Position numbers and translations under genes: made by a program
Part shown: piece by piece, positions 28,011 through 35,405 of the stretch
Numbering within the stretch: the first letter of the stretch is position 1
Layout: each line of letters begins with the position of its first letter
NCBI RefSeq assembly: GCF_039994875.1
Contig: NZ_CP121196.1
Location: 3,100,001 to 3,164,000, forward strand
Reading direction: 5' to 3'
DNA: 64,000 nucleotides
DNA from: Telmatobacter sp. DSM 110680
GTDB taxonomy: Bacteria > Acidobacteriota > Terriglobia > Terriglobales > Acidobacteriaceae
The notes under the pieces: model-generated
The model's database searches: none
Told to the model about the DNA's origin: nothing
What the model saw: only the letters and a program-made list of their open reading frames with translations

Positions 28011-29252
28011 ATGCTGAAGGATATATTTGGCCAGGCTTGGGAGGCGATGGTTTATAACCGCCGCCGCACCACCATCACCATGATCGGGATGGCATGGGGC
28101 ATCGCGACGGTGGTGTTGCTGCTGGCGTATGGGGCAGGCTTCAGCCGTGCTATCGAGGCGATCTTCGCGCAGTGGGGAACCAACATCATCGGTGTTTTTC
28201 CGGGCAGGACCAGCGAACAGGCGGGGGGAGAGAAGTCCGGGATTAAGGTGCAATTTACCCAGGATGATGTGGATCGCATTATCGCCAGCGTTCCGGGAAT
28301 CAATCATATTTCTCCGACTGTCAATAAAGACGTGACGGTGCAGAACGATTTGCACACCTACACATGGACGGTGAATGGAGTGATGCCGGTTTTTCAGGAC
28401 ATCTGGAAACTGGACACGGCTGCGGGGCGCTTCTTCAACGGGCAGGAGGAGCAGCAGCGGGCTCATGTTTGCGTAATTGGTTCGGAATCGAAGACCAAGC
28501 TTTATTCCGGAGGTTGGGCAGTTGGGCAGACGATTCGGCTGAATGGAGTTTTATTCACGATTATTGGCGTGCTGGTTCCGAAGATGCAGGAAGGGGAAGA
28601 CAGCGATCGCAACCGGCAGATTTATGTGCCGTTCAGCACGATGAGCGATCTGGCCGATACGAAATATCTGAGCGGAATCTGGTACAACTACCAAGGCAAC
28701 TATCAGCTTACGGAACAGAACATGCGCAATTCCCTTGGCGCGGCGCATCACTTCAGACCTTCTGACCATAGCGCGATCTATGTTGCGAACCTGATGACGG
28801 AGCTGCATCAATTCAGCATCCTGTCGCTGGCTCTGCAGGTGCTGCTTTCGCTGGTTGGGGCGCTGACGCTGGGCATCGCCGGAATTGGACTGATGAATAT
28901 CATGCTGGTGGCGGTGCAACAGCGCACGCGCGAGATCGGCATCGAGAAAGCGCTGGGCGCTCAGAGGCGTCATATTCTTACGCAGTTCCTCTCTGAAGCG
29001 ATGGTGATTACGGGCGTGGGCGGAGTAAGCGGAATCGGCCTGGCGTACGTGGTGTCGCTGTTGATCGGTCGAATTCCGTTCTACAGTGAATTGGCGCAAC
29101 ACGCGGAGGACGCGGATATTCAACTGCTGATTTCGCCGACGTCGGTGGTGGTGGCGAGTACGATTCTGATCATTACGGGGCTGGTGAGCGGAATGATCCC
29201 GGCGATTCGCGCGGCGAATCTCGACCCGATTGAAGCGCTGCGATACGAGTGA
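28011..29252 (+). CDS. MacB/FtsX-type ABC transporter permease, second copy
   Basis: 413 aa, homologous to the preceding permease but clearly diverged: N-terminal 'TMIGMAWGIATVVLLLAYGAGF', a MacB_PCD periplasmic domain, then 'LSLVGALTLGIAGIGLMNIMLVAVQQRTREIGIEKALGA' features and the end 'ANLDPIEALRYE'. The two probably form a heterodimeric permease. It lies 65 bases after its neighbour, separated only by a low-complexity spacer, so the two are likely one operon. The missing ATPase must be encoded outside the window. Confidence 0.88.
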   Translation: MLKDIFGQAWEAMVYNRRRTTITMIGMAWGIATVVLLLAYGAGFSRAIEAIFAQWGTNIIGVFPGRTSEQAGGEKSGIKVQFTQDDVDRIIASVPGINHISPTVNKDVTVQNDLHTYTWTVNGVMPVFQDIWKLDTAAGRFFNGQEEQQRAHVCVIGSESKTKLYSGGWAVGQTIRLNGVLFTIIGVLVPKMQEGEDSDRNRQIYVPFSTMSDLADTKYLSGIWYNYQGNYQLTEQNMRNSLGAAHHFRPSDHSAIYVANLMTELHQFSILSLALQVLLSLVGALTLGIAGIGLMNIMLVAVQQRTREIGIEKALGAQRRHILTQFLSEAMVITGVGGVSGIGLAYVVSLLIGRIPFYSELAQHAEDADIQLLISPTSVVVASTILIITGLVSGMIPAIRAANLDPIEALRYE

Positions 29253-29776
29253 AGTAGGGACTAGGCACTAGTAAGGCGGGGAACAGGGACTAAGGAACAG
29301 GGATCAGAAAAGCAGGGAACAAGGATTGAAATCAGGGAATCGAAGCTTCGGAATTGGGCTGAAGCATTCTGGTTGACTATGGCAGGATTTGATCGTCGCT
29401 AAATTACGGATAGTTCTAAAAAAAATCTTCATCCTACAACAACTTTTGAAAACTTGCGGTGTTCTCGCTGGACAACGGGTTCTGTTCTATTGCATCAGAA
29501 TCCTGCACGGCCACTTCTGTGTCGAGCGCCAAGGCCCTCCCCCGGTCTTCACGCGGAGTCTGGTTGTGGCAAATTTTCTATCTTCTTGGTCGGTGATCAC
29601 TTCTTGAGCGGCTGTTCAATTTAAGCGAGCTGTGCACGACTTCTCGATGCAACGCAAGGCACGACTGCTCGATCTTCCGTGAATTTTCCCCGCCCCGTTC
29701 AGGGCTAACAGAAAGATCAGCCGAAACTCGCCTGCAGGATTGCGTGGCGAGCTTCTGTTCTGCCAGGAGGCTTTCG
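29253..29776. other. 524-base intergenic region beginning with a purine-rich repeat
   Basis: The first ~90 bases (29253-29341) are degenerate AGGGACTAGG / AACAGGGA units. The remainder is somewhat AT-rich around 29390-29450. It holds no gene or RNA structure I can recognise apart from the ribosome binding site of the next gene. Confidence 0.5.
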
Positions 29777-30748
29777 ATGAAGAGCGTTCACCTCGCTCTC
29801 TGCACTCTCTTGCTTTCATCAACCCTAACTGCTTTCGCCAGCAGACAGATTCTGCCGGCGGGCTCACTCATTAACTGCACGGTTTCCGAAAACAAGCTTT
29901 CGTCGAAGACCACCGCCATTGGCGATCCGGTTCTTTGCAAAGCGAGCATGACAACGCGAAACGGGTCAACGCGGTTGCCCTTCAACACCTATCTGGAAGG
30001 CCGTTTTGAGGACTACAAGGATCCGGGACATTTTGTCGGCAAGGGATGGATGGAGTTAAAGTTCGATCGGTTGGTCATCGAGCCGCGTACCGTTATTCCT
30101 TTGGAGGCACGGGTCGTCGACGTTCCAGGTTTTGCGGTGGACCAGAAGGGAAGGATTCTGGGTAAAGGGCACGCCACGCGCGACATTGTGATGTGGTCAA
30201 TTCCGATCCTGTGGCCGATAGATCTATTGACCCTGCCGGGGCGCGGACCACGGCCGACGTTAAAGACCGAGACGCGGCTCACGCTCAAAGTGATGGATGA
30301 CACGGAAGTGCCGGTTATCGACGATCCGGAGCGCGATCCCTCTGGGCTTTATCGTCGCGAGCCTAGCGCTTACAACGATGCTCCGCAGGACCAGCCGCAG
30401 CAGCAAGTTGCGCAGGAAGCGCCTCCACAACAGCCGGCTTACCAGCCGCCTCCGCCAGCGTATCAACCCCCACCGCAGCAGTATCAACAGCAAGACCAAT
30501 ACCAGCAACCGCAATATCAGCCTCCGCAGTATCAGCAGCCGCAGTCGTATGTTGCGCCTGCTCCGGTGGCTGCGTACGTGATGCCCATGTATGTGGCACC
30601 GGCACCGGTGGTGTATGTCTATGCTGCTCCGCCACCGCCGCCGGTGCGGGTTTACATGTATGCGCCGCCGTCGGTGGCGATGTGGTCGGCGCCGAGGACG
30701 GTGGTGTATCAAAGTCCGGCCGCGTATCGATCGTTGTACGGATACTAA
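29777..30748 (+). CDS. Exported Pro/Gln/Tyr-rich hypothetical protein
   Basis: 323 aa. Signal peptide 'LALCTLLLSSTLTAFA', then a ~150-residue beta-rich domain ('ILPAGSLINCTVSENKLSSKT', 'DPVLCKASM', 'GKGWMELKFDRLVIEPRTVIPLEARVVDV') resembling the TrbI/VirB10-like barrel part of the protein at 12570. A low-complexity tail follows with many YQPP, YQQ and PPP units and a Val/Ala/Pro/Tyr-rich end, suggesting an extended wall-spanning or adhesive region. GGAGG lies six bases before the ATG. A strong terminator follows. Function unknown. Confidence 0.72.
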   Translation: MKSVHLALCTLLLSSTLTAFASRQILPAGSLINCTVSENKLSSKTTAIGDPVLCKASMTTRNGSTRLPFNTYLEGRFEDYKDPGHFVGKGWMELKFDRLVIEPRTVIPLEARVVDVPGFAVDQKGRILGKGHATRDIVMWSIPILWPIDLLTLPGRGPRPTLKTETRLTLKVMDDTEVPVIDDPERDPSGLYRREPSAYNDAPQDQPQQQVAQEAPPQQPAYQPPPPAYQPPPQQYQQQDQYQQPQYQPPQYQQPQSYVAPAPVAAYVMPMYVAPAPVVYVYAAPPPPPVRVYMYAPPSVAMWSAPRTVVYQSPAAYRSLYGY

Positions 30749-30774
30749 AAAGGGAGAATCTGAATGAAGGGCTG

Positions 30775-30808
30775 AAGGGCGTGGGCTTACCGCGCCCTTT
30801 TCTTTTTT
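30775..30808 (+). terminator. Terminator overlapping the 3' end of the convergent tetR gene
   Basis: 10-bp stem AAGGGCGTGG / CCGCGCCCTT (one G-U pair) with loop GCTTA and the T-run TTTTCTTTTTT. The hairpin's second half lies within the last codons of tetR (Lys-Lys-Lys-Arg-Ala-Arg), so the sequence serves both purposes. Confidence 0.8.
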
Positions 30809-31407
30809 GAAGCGGTGAGCAGCAGGCGGAAGTGTGCGCGAAGCTGCGCAACGGCACGATCGAATGGTTCGACGGAGCGATAGGAACGCGACAGCATCAC
30901 TCCGCCTTCCATGGTTACGAGGACGAATGTTGCCAATGCGTTGGTGTCGGTGCCGGACGGGAGGGAAGGTTTCATTTCGAGGATGCACTCACGGATGGCT
31001 TCAATCCATCCCTCGAAGTTGCGCGCGATGAGCGTGTGGGCGGGGGCATTTTCCGGATCGATCTCCAATGCCAGGCGGCCGAGAGGGCAGCCATATTTCG
31101 AGTCGGTGGCAAGGATGCGCTGGCGGTAGCCGGCGAGAATGGCGAAGATGCGCTCGAGAGGTTTGGGGGTCGAAGCGAAAGCCGGATCGACCACCATGGG
31201 GCGGAGCAGTTCGATGTATTGCTCGAGTACGGCGCGGAGCAGGGCCTCTTTGCTATCGAAGAAATGATAGAAGCTGCCGGAATTGACTTCGGCGTGTGCA
31301 AGAAGTTCGGCCATGCTGGTTCCTGCGAAGCCGCGCTCCCAGAAAAGGTAGCGAGCGGAGTCAATGAGGCGTTCGCGGGTGGAGGGAGAATTTTTCGAAA
31401 TGGCCAT
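30787..31407 (-). CDS. TetR family transcriptional regulator
   Basis: 206 aa. The N-terminal helix-turn-helix 'RLIDSARYLFWERGFAGTSMAELLAHAEVNSGSFYHFF' is canonical TetR, followed by a ligand domain with a TetR_C-like 'KYGCPLGRLALEI' segment related to the AcrR/QacR-type subfamily with a conserved Cys. It is divergent from an exported SRPBCC protein and a DUF1761 protein, its likely targets, and a TTGA-N4-TCAA palindrome lies between. The protein ends in a basic 'KKKRAR' tail encoded by the terminator of the convergent gene. Confidence 0.9.
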   Translation of the reverse strand: MAISKNSPSTRERLIDSARYLFWERGFAGTSMAELLAHAEVNSGSFYHFFDSKEALLRAVLEQYIELLRPMVVDPAFASTPKPLERIFAILAGYRQRILATDSKYGCPLGRLALEIDPENAPAHTLIARNFEGWIEAIRECILEMKPSLPSGTDTNALATFVLVTMEGGVMLSRSYRSVEPFDRAVAQLRAHFRLLLTASKKKRAR

Positions 31408-31416
31408 AAATTCTTC

Positions 31417-31444
31417 TTGACAATTATATTACTTGAACGATCAA
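31417..31444. promoter_or_regulatory. Divergent promoter/operator candidate, tetR and SRPBCC gene
   Basis: A consensus TTGACA at 31417-31422 on the plus strand, a consensus TATAAT on the minus strand (31429-31424) for tetR, and a TTGA-ACGA-TCAA palindrome at 31433-31444 all sit within 50 bases between the two starts. The -10 for the plus strand is not clear. Confidence 0.4.
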
Positions 31445-31453
31445 CTAAATCTC

Positions 31454-32023
31454 ATGTCGAAATCAAAATTGATGCTTTTGCTGCTGTTGCTTAGTTTTGT
31501 ACTTTTAAGGCTCGCAGTTGCGCAGAGCGAGCCGCAAGCCGTTGTTTACCAGCCGCCAAAGCAGCTGGTGATTGAGTTGGAAGTGCCGGCACCGGTTGCA
31601 GAGGTGTGGAAGGCGTTCTCTACGAGTGAGGGGCTGAGCACGTGGCTGTTTCCGCATGCGACCGTGGATCTGAAGCCGGGTGGCGACTGGCTCGTGCATT
31701 TTCCTGGAGGCAGCACGGGCGGCGGAACGATTGTGAGTTTCGTTCCTGAGAGGGAACTCGTGATTTCTGCGCTCGCGCCGGACAAGTTTCCGCAAGTACG
31801 AGAGACTCGCACACGCGCGGTGTTTCAGTTTGAGGCTCGCGGCAATTCGACCGTGGTTCGGCTGACGCAGACGGGATGGAAGAGCGGAGATGAATGGACG
31901 CGCGCCTACGCATACCTGACTGCAGGGAATGCGCAACTGCTAGCGACGCTGCATCAACGGTTTGTGGACGGACCCACGGATTGGGACAAAGTGATGGGAA
32001 ACGCGAAAGCGAAGACGAACTAG
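31454..32023 (+). CDS. Exported SRPBCC (AHSA1-like) domain protein
   Basis: 189 aa. The mature part has the AHSA1/START-like fold: 'IELEVPAPVAEVWKAFSTSEGLSTWLFPHATVDLKPGGDW', 'SFVPERELVISA', 'TVVRLTQTGWKSGDEW'. What is unusual is a clear signal peptide in front ('LMLLLLLLSFVLLRLAVAQ'), whereas AHSA1-type proteins are normally cytoplasmic and often paired with ArsR regulators. Here the regulator is TetR type. The following DUF1761 gene begins 10 bases later, so the two form an operon. It likely binds a hydrophobic ligand in the periplasm. Confidence 0.82.
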   Translation: MSKSKLMLLLLLLSFVLLRLAVAQSEPQAVVYQPPKQLVIELEVPAPVAEVWKAFSTSEGLSTWLFPHATVDLKPGGDWLVHFPGGSTGGGTIVSFVPERELVISALAPDKFPQVRETRTRAVFQFEARGNSTVVRLTQTGWKSGDEWTRAYAYLTAGNAQLLATLHQRFVDGPTDWDKVMGNAKAKTN

Positions 32024-32033
32024 GAGGTGGTGA

Positions 32034-32435
32034 GTGGATTTTCACACATTGAATTTCTGGGCGATTCTTGCGGCTGCTCTCTCGGCGTTCTTAATCGGCG
32101 GAGCCTGGTATTCTCCGGCACTGTTTGCGGGCGCGTGGAAGAAGGCGAATGGATTTCTATCCGAAGAGCCGAAGGCGGGTCCCAGGGTGTTCGTCATTGG
32201 ATTTGTATTGAGCCTGGTGATGGCGATCAATCTCGCGATGTTTCTCAATGATCCGAAGACGACAACGGCGTGGGGAGCCACGGCGGGATTTCTGGCTGGA
32301 TTTGGATGGGTGGCGATGGGAATGGGGATCGTTGCGCTGTTTGAGCGTAGATCGTTGCAGTACGTGCTTATCAACGGCGGATATCTTACCGTCGCACTGA
32401 CGGCGATGGGGGCGATCCTTGGAGCTTGGCGATAG
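32034..32435 (+). CDS. DUF1761 membrane protein
   Basis: 133 aa. Four membrane helices in the DUF1761 pattern: 'AALSAFLIGGAWYSPALFAGAW', 'VFVIGFVLSLVMAINLAMFL', 'GFLAGFGWVAMGMGIVALFE' and 'YVLINGGYLTVALTAMGAILG'. The start is a GTG with AGGAGG upstream. Co-transcribed with the SRPBCC gene, 10 bases apart, under the divergent TetR regulator. The role of DUF1761 proteins is unknown; many are regulated with SRPBCC or stress genes. Confidence 0.85.
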   Translation: MDFHTLNFWAILAAALSAFLIGGAWYSPALFAGAWKKANGFLSEEPKAGPRVFVIGFVLSLVMAINLAMFLNDPKTTTAWGATAGFLAGFGWVAMGMGIVALFERRSLQYVLINGGYLTVALTAMGAILGAWR

Positions 32436-32459
32436 TATTTGGGATCGCTGCGAATCGCG

Positions 32460-33122
32460 TTAGACGGGGGGCATCGCGTCGACTACGGGGAGGCCGGGGG
32501 GCGGAGTGAATTTGAATGTTGCCGGGGGAAGGGGAATGTTCGTCTGCTCCCCTGCAAAGGTAAAGCGGGTTACGGCACCGTCGGTTTCCTGGATTTCGAT
32601 CGCGGTGATCGTGCCGTCTGCGTTCACCGTCAGAACGAGACGCTGAACGCGTTTTTCCTGTCCGTGGGGGATACCGGCTAACGTGAAGGTGCCGCTGGCG
32701 GCAGGGGACACGGCGAGGTGGTCGATTTCTTTTTCGAGTTGAGTATGGCCGAGTAGAAAGCGCAGAGGAGAGCGGAAATCGTCGAGCTGTTTGGCGGCAA
32801 TGCGCTGGATTTGAGGGTCGCCCTTGGAGTAGAACCAGGCGTATTTCCCGTCGAGGAGAAAAAGCTTGCCGGTGGGATTGGAGTAGTCCCAGCGCATGCG
32901 GCCGGGCTTGAGTAGGAGCAGCGTTCCGCTTTCGCTTCGGACGCGGCCGAGTCCTTCGTAGGTTTCTGCGAACTGGGCTTTGAGGGAGTGGAGTTGGTTG
33001 TAGTGGTGGTCCACGCGTTGGGCGAGGTCGTGGGCTGTGGGTTGCTGGGCTTGGAGGCTGGAAGAGAAAATGGCCGCGAGTAGAGCGATGAGGAGGCTGG
33101 CTCGAGAGAATCGGATTCCCAT
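32460..33122 (-). CDS. lolA: Outer-membrane lipoprotein carrier LolA
   Basis: 220 aa from the ATG at 33122. Signal peptide 'ASLLIALLAAIFSSSLQA', then 'HSLKAQFAETYEGLG', 'GTLLLLKPGRMRWDYSNP' and 'ILD/LLDGKYAWFYSKGDPQ'-like strands of LolA, the periplasmic chaperone that carries lipoproteins to the outer membrane. The frame is open back to 33197, whose ATG overlaps the stop of the pilin gene (ATGA); the extra 25 residues are encoded by a hairpin repeat at 33118-33152. Either start is possible: 33122 lacks a ribosome binding site and lies within the hairpin, while 33197 would be coupled to the pilin gene. Confidence 0.85.
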   Translation of the reverse strand: MGIRFSRASLLIALLAAIFSSSLQAQQPTAHDLAQRVDHHYNQLHSLKAQFAETYEGLGRVRSESGTLLLLKPGRMRWDYSNPTGKLFLLDGKYAWFYSKGDPQIQRIAAKQLDDFRSPLRFLLGHTQLEKEIDHLAVSPAASGTFTLAGIPHGQEKRVQRLVLTVNADGTITAIEIQETDGAVTRFTFAGEQTNIPLPPATFKFTPPPGLPVVDAMPPV

Positions 33123-33157
33123 CCATGCGGCAGAAAACGCCGCATGGATGGGGCACC
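33118..33157. repeat. Dispersed hairpin repeat, family A copy 4, over the lolA start
   Basis: Perfect 14-bp inverted repeat: CCCATCCATGCGGC (33118-33131), loop AGAAAAC, GCCGCATGGATGGG (33139-33152), then GCACCC. The preferred lolA ATG (33122-33120) is inside the first arm. Confidence 0.75.
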
Positions 33158-33193
33158 CGCGATTTTTGTCTGCATTGAGAACGATGGACGAGG

Positions 33194-33727
33194 TCATTGC
33201 ACCATCTGGGTGCAGTTTGTGCCGCCGGCTGGGTCCATCTTGATGGGGCCGCCTGCTTCAACGCAGAAGCCACGATCGCCGGTTCTGCCAACGGTCGCGG
33301 GCGTGGCGGTGAGTGTGTAGCTGGTAACGCGCTCGCTGTTATTTGCCGTCGACTTTACGCAGTTGGTGATGTTGAAGATGTAGCCGTCTTTGACGCCGGT
33401 AGTGAGCTGTCCATTGAGCAGTTGCGCCGAGGTTGCACTTGGAGGTGCGCCGGTTTCGCCGCCGAGCGCCGTCAACGTGCACGCAAACCCGGTGACCGGA
33501 TAGTTCTGCTCGTACATCGACTCGGCCTGTTCGATGGTCTGGAGCGACTTCTGGGCCGAAACTTCATCGGTGTGTTTCCGGATGGTATTCGCTGTCGGAA
33601 TGGCGATGAGCATCAGGATGACGATGATGGAGATGACGATCAGCAATTCCATCAAGGTAAAACCGGCTGCATTTGTGCGATCAGTCGAGCAGCGGCGCCT
33701 GGCGAGCTTCGAGAACTTGCAATTCAT
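33194..33727 (-). CDS. Type IV pilin-like / GspG-like prepilin
   Basis: 177 aa. The prepilin leader ends at Gly22, followed by 'FTLMELLIVISIIVILMLIAIP' with Glu at +5, the signature for PilD cleavage and N-methylation. The C-terminal part is Thr/Gly/Cys-rich with four Cys able to form two disulphides. Likely a minor pilin or pseudopilin of a type IV pilus or type II secretion system, but none of the machinery genes are here. The start at 33727 has GGGG six bases upstream. The stop overlaps a possible upstream start of lolA. Confidence 0.87.
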   Translation of the reverse strand: MNCKFSKLARRRCSTDRTNAAGFTLMELLIVISIIVILMLIAIPTANTIRKHTDEVSAQKSLQTIEQAESMYEQNYPVTGFACTLTALGGETGAPPSATSAQLLNGQLTTGVKDGYIFNITNCVKSTANNSERVTSYTLTATPATVGRTGDRGFCVEAGGPIKMDPAGGTNCTQMVQ

Positions 33728-33822
33728 TGTGAACCCCATGTTTGGGGACGGACTGGAAGCGCTATCCCCACACGACAAAATCCTACAACCTGTAGACGCA
33801 GAAGGGAAATGGAACGCTCAAG

Positions 33823-33964
33823 ACAGTGGTCAGTGAACAGGGGTCAGTGGTCAGTCGCAGTGCTCGCCTTAAGTCCAGACTGTCTCCCCTAGAGGTTCGC
33901 GGGGAAGGCGCGAATCATCGCACCATGCGAAGAATGGAATTGATCACTGTTCACTGACCACTGT
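33823..33964. repeat. Perfect 18-bp inverted repeat flanking a 106-bp core
   Basis: Left arm 33823-33840 reads ACAGTGGTCAGTGAACAG; the right arm 33947-33964 is its exact reverse complement. Further GTCAGTGGTCAGT and CACTGTTCACTG units extend both sides. It fills most of the gap between the pilin and M16 peptidase genes and has the form of a small non-autonomous repeat element. Confidence 0.7.
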
Positions 33965-33972
33965 TCACTGCT

Positions 33973-35247
33973 CTAACACACCAGTCTTTCGCGGTTTAGC
34001 TTTATGCCGGTGAGACGGCCCAGCAGGGTAACGGCTATGCGATCGGAGACGAAGAGTTTCTGGGCCATGCCTTGTACGTGCTCGGCGGTGACGGCATCGA
34101 TGCGGGCAATGATTTCATCCGCGGTAAAGAATTGGTGGAAGTACATCTCCTGCCGGGCAAGGTTAGCCATGCGCGAGTTCGAGCTTTCAAGGCCCATGAG
34201 GATGTTGCCCTTAAGCTGATCCTTGGCGCGGGTAAGCTCTTCATCGCTTAGAGGAACGTCCTTGAGATTACGGAATTCTGCGAGCACGAGGTCTATGACG
34301 TCGAGTGCCTTGTTGGCGGATGTTCCGGCGTAGACGCAAAGCGAACCGGTATCGCTGTAGGGACTGAGGTCAGAATAGATGGCGTAGGCGAGGCCGCGCT
34401 CTTCACGAATGGTTTGGAAGAGGCGCGAACTCATACCGCTTCCTAGAACGGTATTCAGGATGAGAGTTGCGAAGCGGTTGTCATCGGTGATCTTCGGAGC
34501 CGGAACGCCCATGCAGAGCTGCACTTGCTCAAGCGATTTTTTATTCTGCAGGATAATGCGCGCGCTGGCCAGCGGGGCCTGCATTTCGTGCACGGCTTCT
34601 CCGGGAGGCAGGCCAGTGAACTTCTTTGAAACCGCTTCAACGAAGGCGTCGTGCTCAAGATCGCCGGCGGCAGAGAAGACCATGTTGCCACCGCGGAAAC
34701 TGGCGGTGTGGTAGTCGAAGAGCTTTTGCTGATCGAGGCGGCCAACGGTTTTTGTGGTTCCCAGAATCGGCTTGCCGAGAGGGTGGTCTTTCCAGAAATT
34801 CTGCGTGAAGAGTTCGTGGACGAGGACATCGGGATTGTCTTCGTCGATTTTGATTTCTTCGAGGATAACGCCGCGTTCGCGCTCAATTTCGGTGGAAGCG
34901 AAGACTGGATTCAGCACCAGATCGGCGAGTACGTCGAGGGCGATGGGCACGTGGTCGGCTAGCGACTTCACGTTGAAGCAGATGGTTTCTTTGCCGGTGA
35001 AGGCATCAAGGTTGCCACCGATAGAGTCCATTTCGCGGGCGATGTTCAGGGAGGTACGTGAACGGGTCCCTTTGAAGACCATGTGTTCGACGAAATGGGA
35101 TATGCCGTTGATTTCGGCGGCTTCACAGCGGGATCCAGACTTAACCCAGACACCCATGGCGACGGAGCGAAGGTGCTCCATGCGCTCGGTTAGGACAATC
35201 AAGCCATTCGGCAATACTGTACGGCGGAGGTTGCGCTGATTTGTCAT
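33973..35247 (-). CDS. M16 family zinc metallopeptidase
   Basis: 424 aa. The inverted zinc motif H-x-x-E-H is His51, Glu54 and His55 ('ISHFVEHMVFKGT'), with the third ligand in 'ERERGVILEEIKIDED'. The second half has the inactive M16_C domain with 'GLAYAIYSDLSPYSDTG' and the 'LKGNILMGLESSNSRM' helix. It is close to the processing-peptidase-like YmxG/PqqL group, a soluble or exported peptidase for small unfolded peptides. No signal peptide. The ATG at 35247 is preferred to the GTG at 35253, though neither has a strong ribosome binding site. Confidence 0.92.
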   Translation of the reverse strand: MTNQRNLRRTVLPNGLIVLTERMEHLRSVAMGVWVKSGSRCEAAEINGISHFVEHMVFKGTRSRTSLNIAREMDSIGGNLDAFTGKETICFNVKSLADHVPIALDVLADLVLNPVFASTEIERERGVILEEIKIDEDNPDVLVHELFTQNFWKDHPLGKPILGTTKTVGRLDQQKLFDYHTASFRGGNMVFSAAGDLEHDAFVEAVSKKFTGLPPGEAVHEMQAPLASARIILQNKKSLEQVQLCMGVPAPKITDDNRFATLILNTVLGSGMSSRLFQTIREERGLAYAIYSDLSPYSDTGSLCVYAGTSANKALDVIDLVLAEFRNLKDVPLSDEELTRAKDQLKGNILMGLESSNSRMANLARQEMYFHQFFTADEIIARIDAVTAEHVQGMAQKLFVSDRIAVTLLGRLTGIKLNRERLVC

Positions 35248-35405
35248 CGTCACTCGTTCGAAGAATCAATATTAAGAAACGTTGTAGGTCGGCCGAACGT
35301 TCAGCGGTCGCGCACGTTTAGAAACAGATACAGGTATAGGCGATTTACGGGCAAATTCGCGGCAGGCTGCAAGGGGGGTAAAAATGCTCTATTCTGGGCC
35401 CAGCC

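Noticed and set aside
32386..33291. 301-codon same-strand frame over lolA
   Set aside because: Pro/Arg-rich and without domain; it overlaps the clear LolA frame and the end of the pilin gene.
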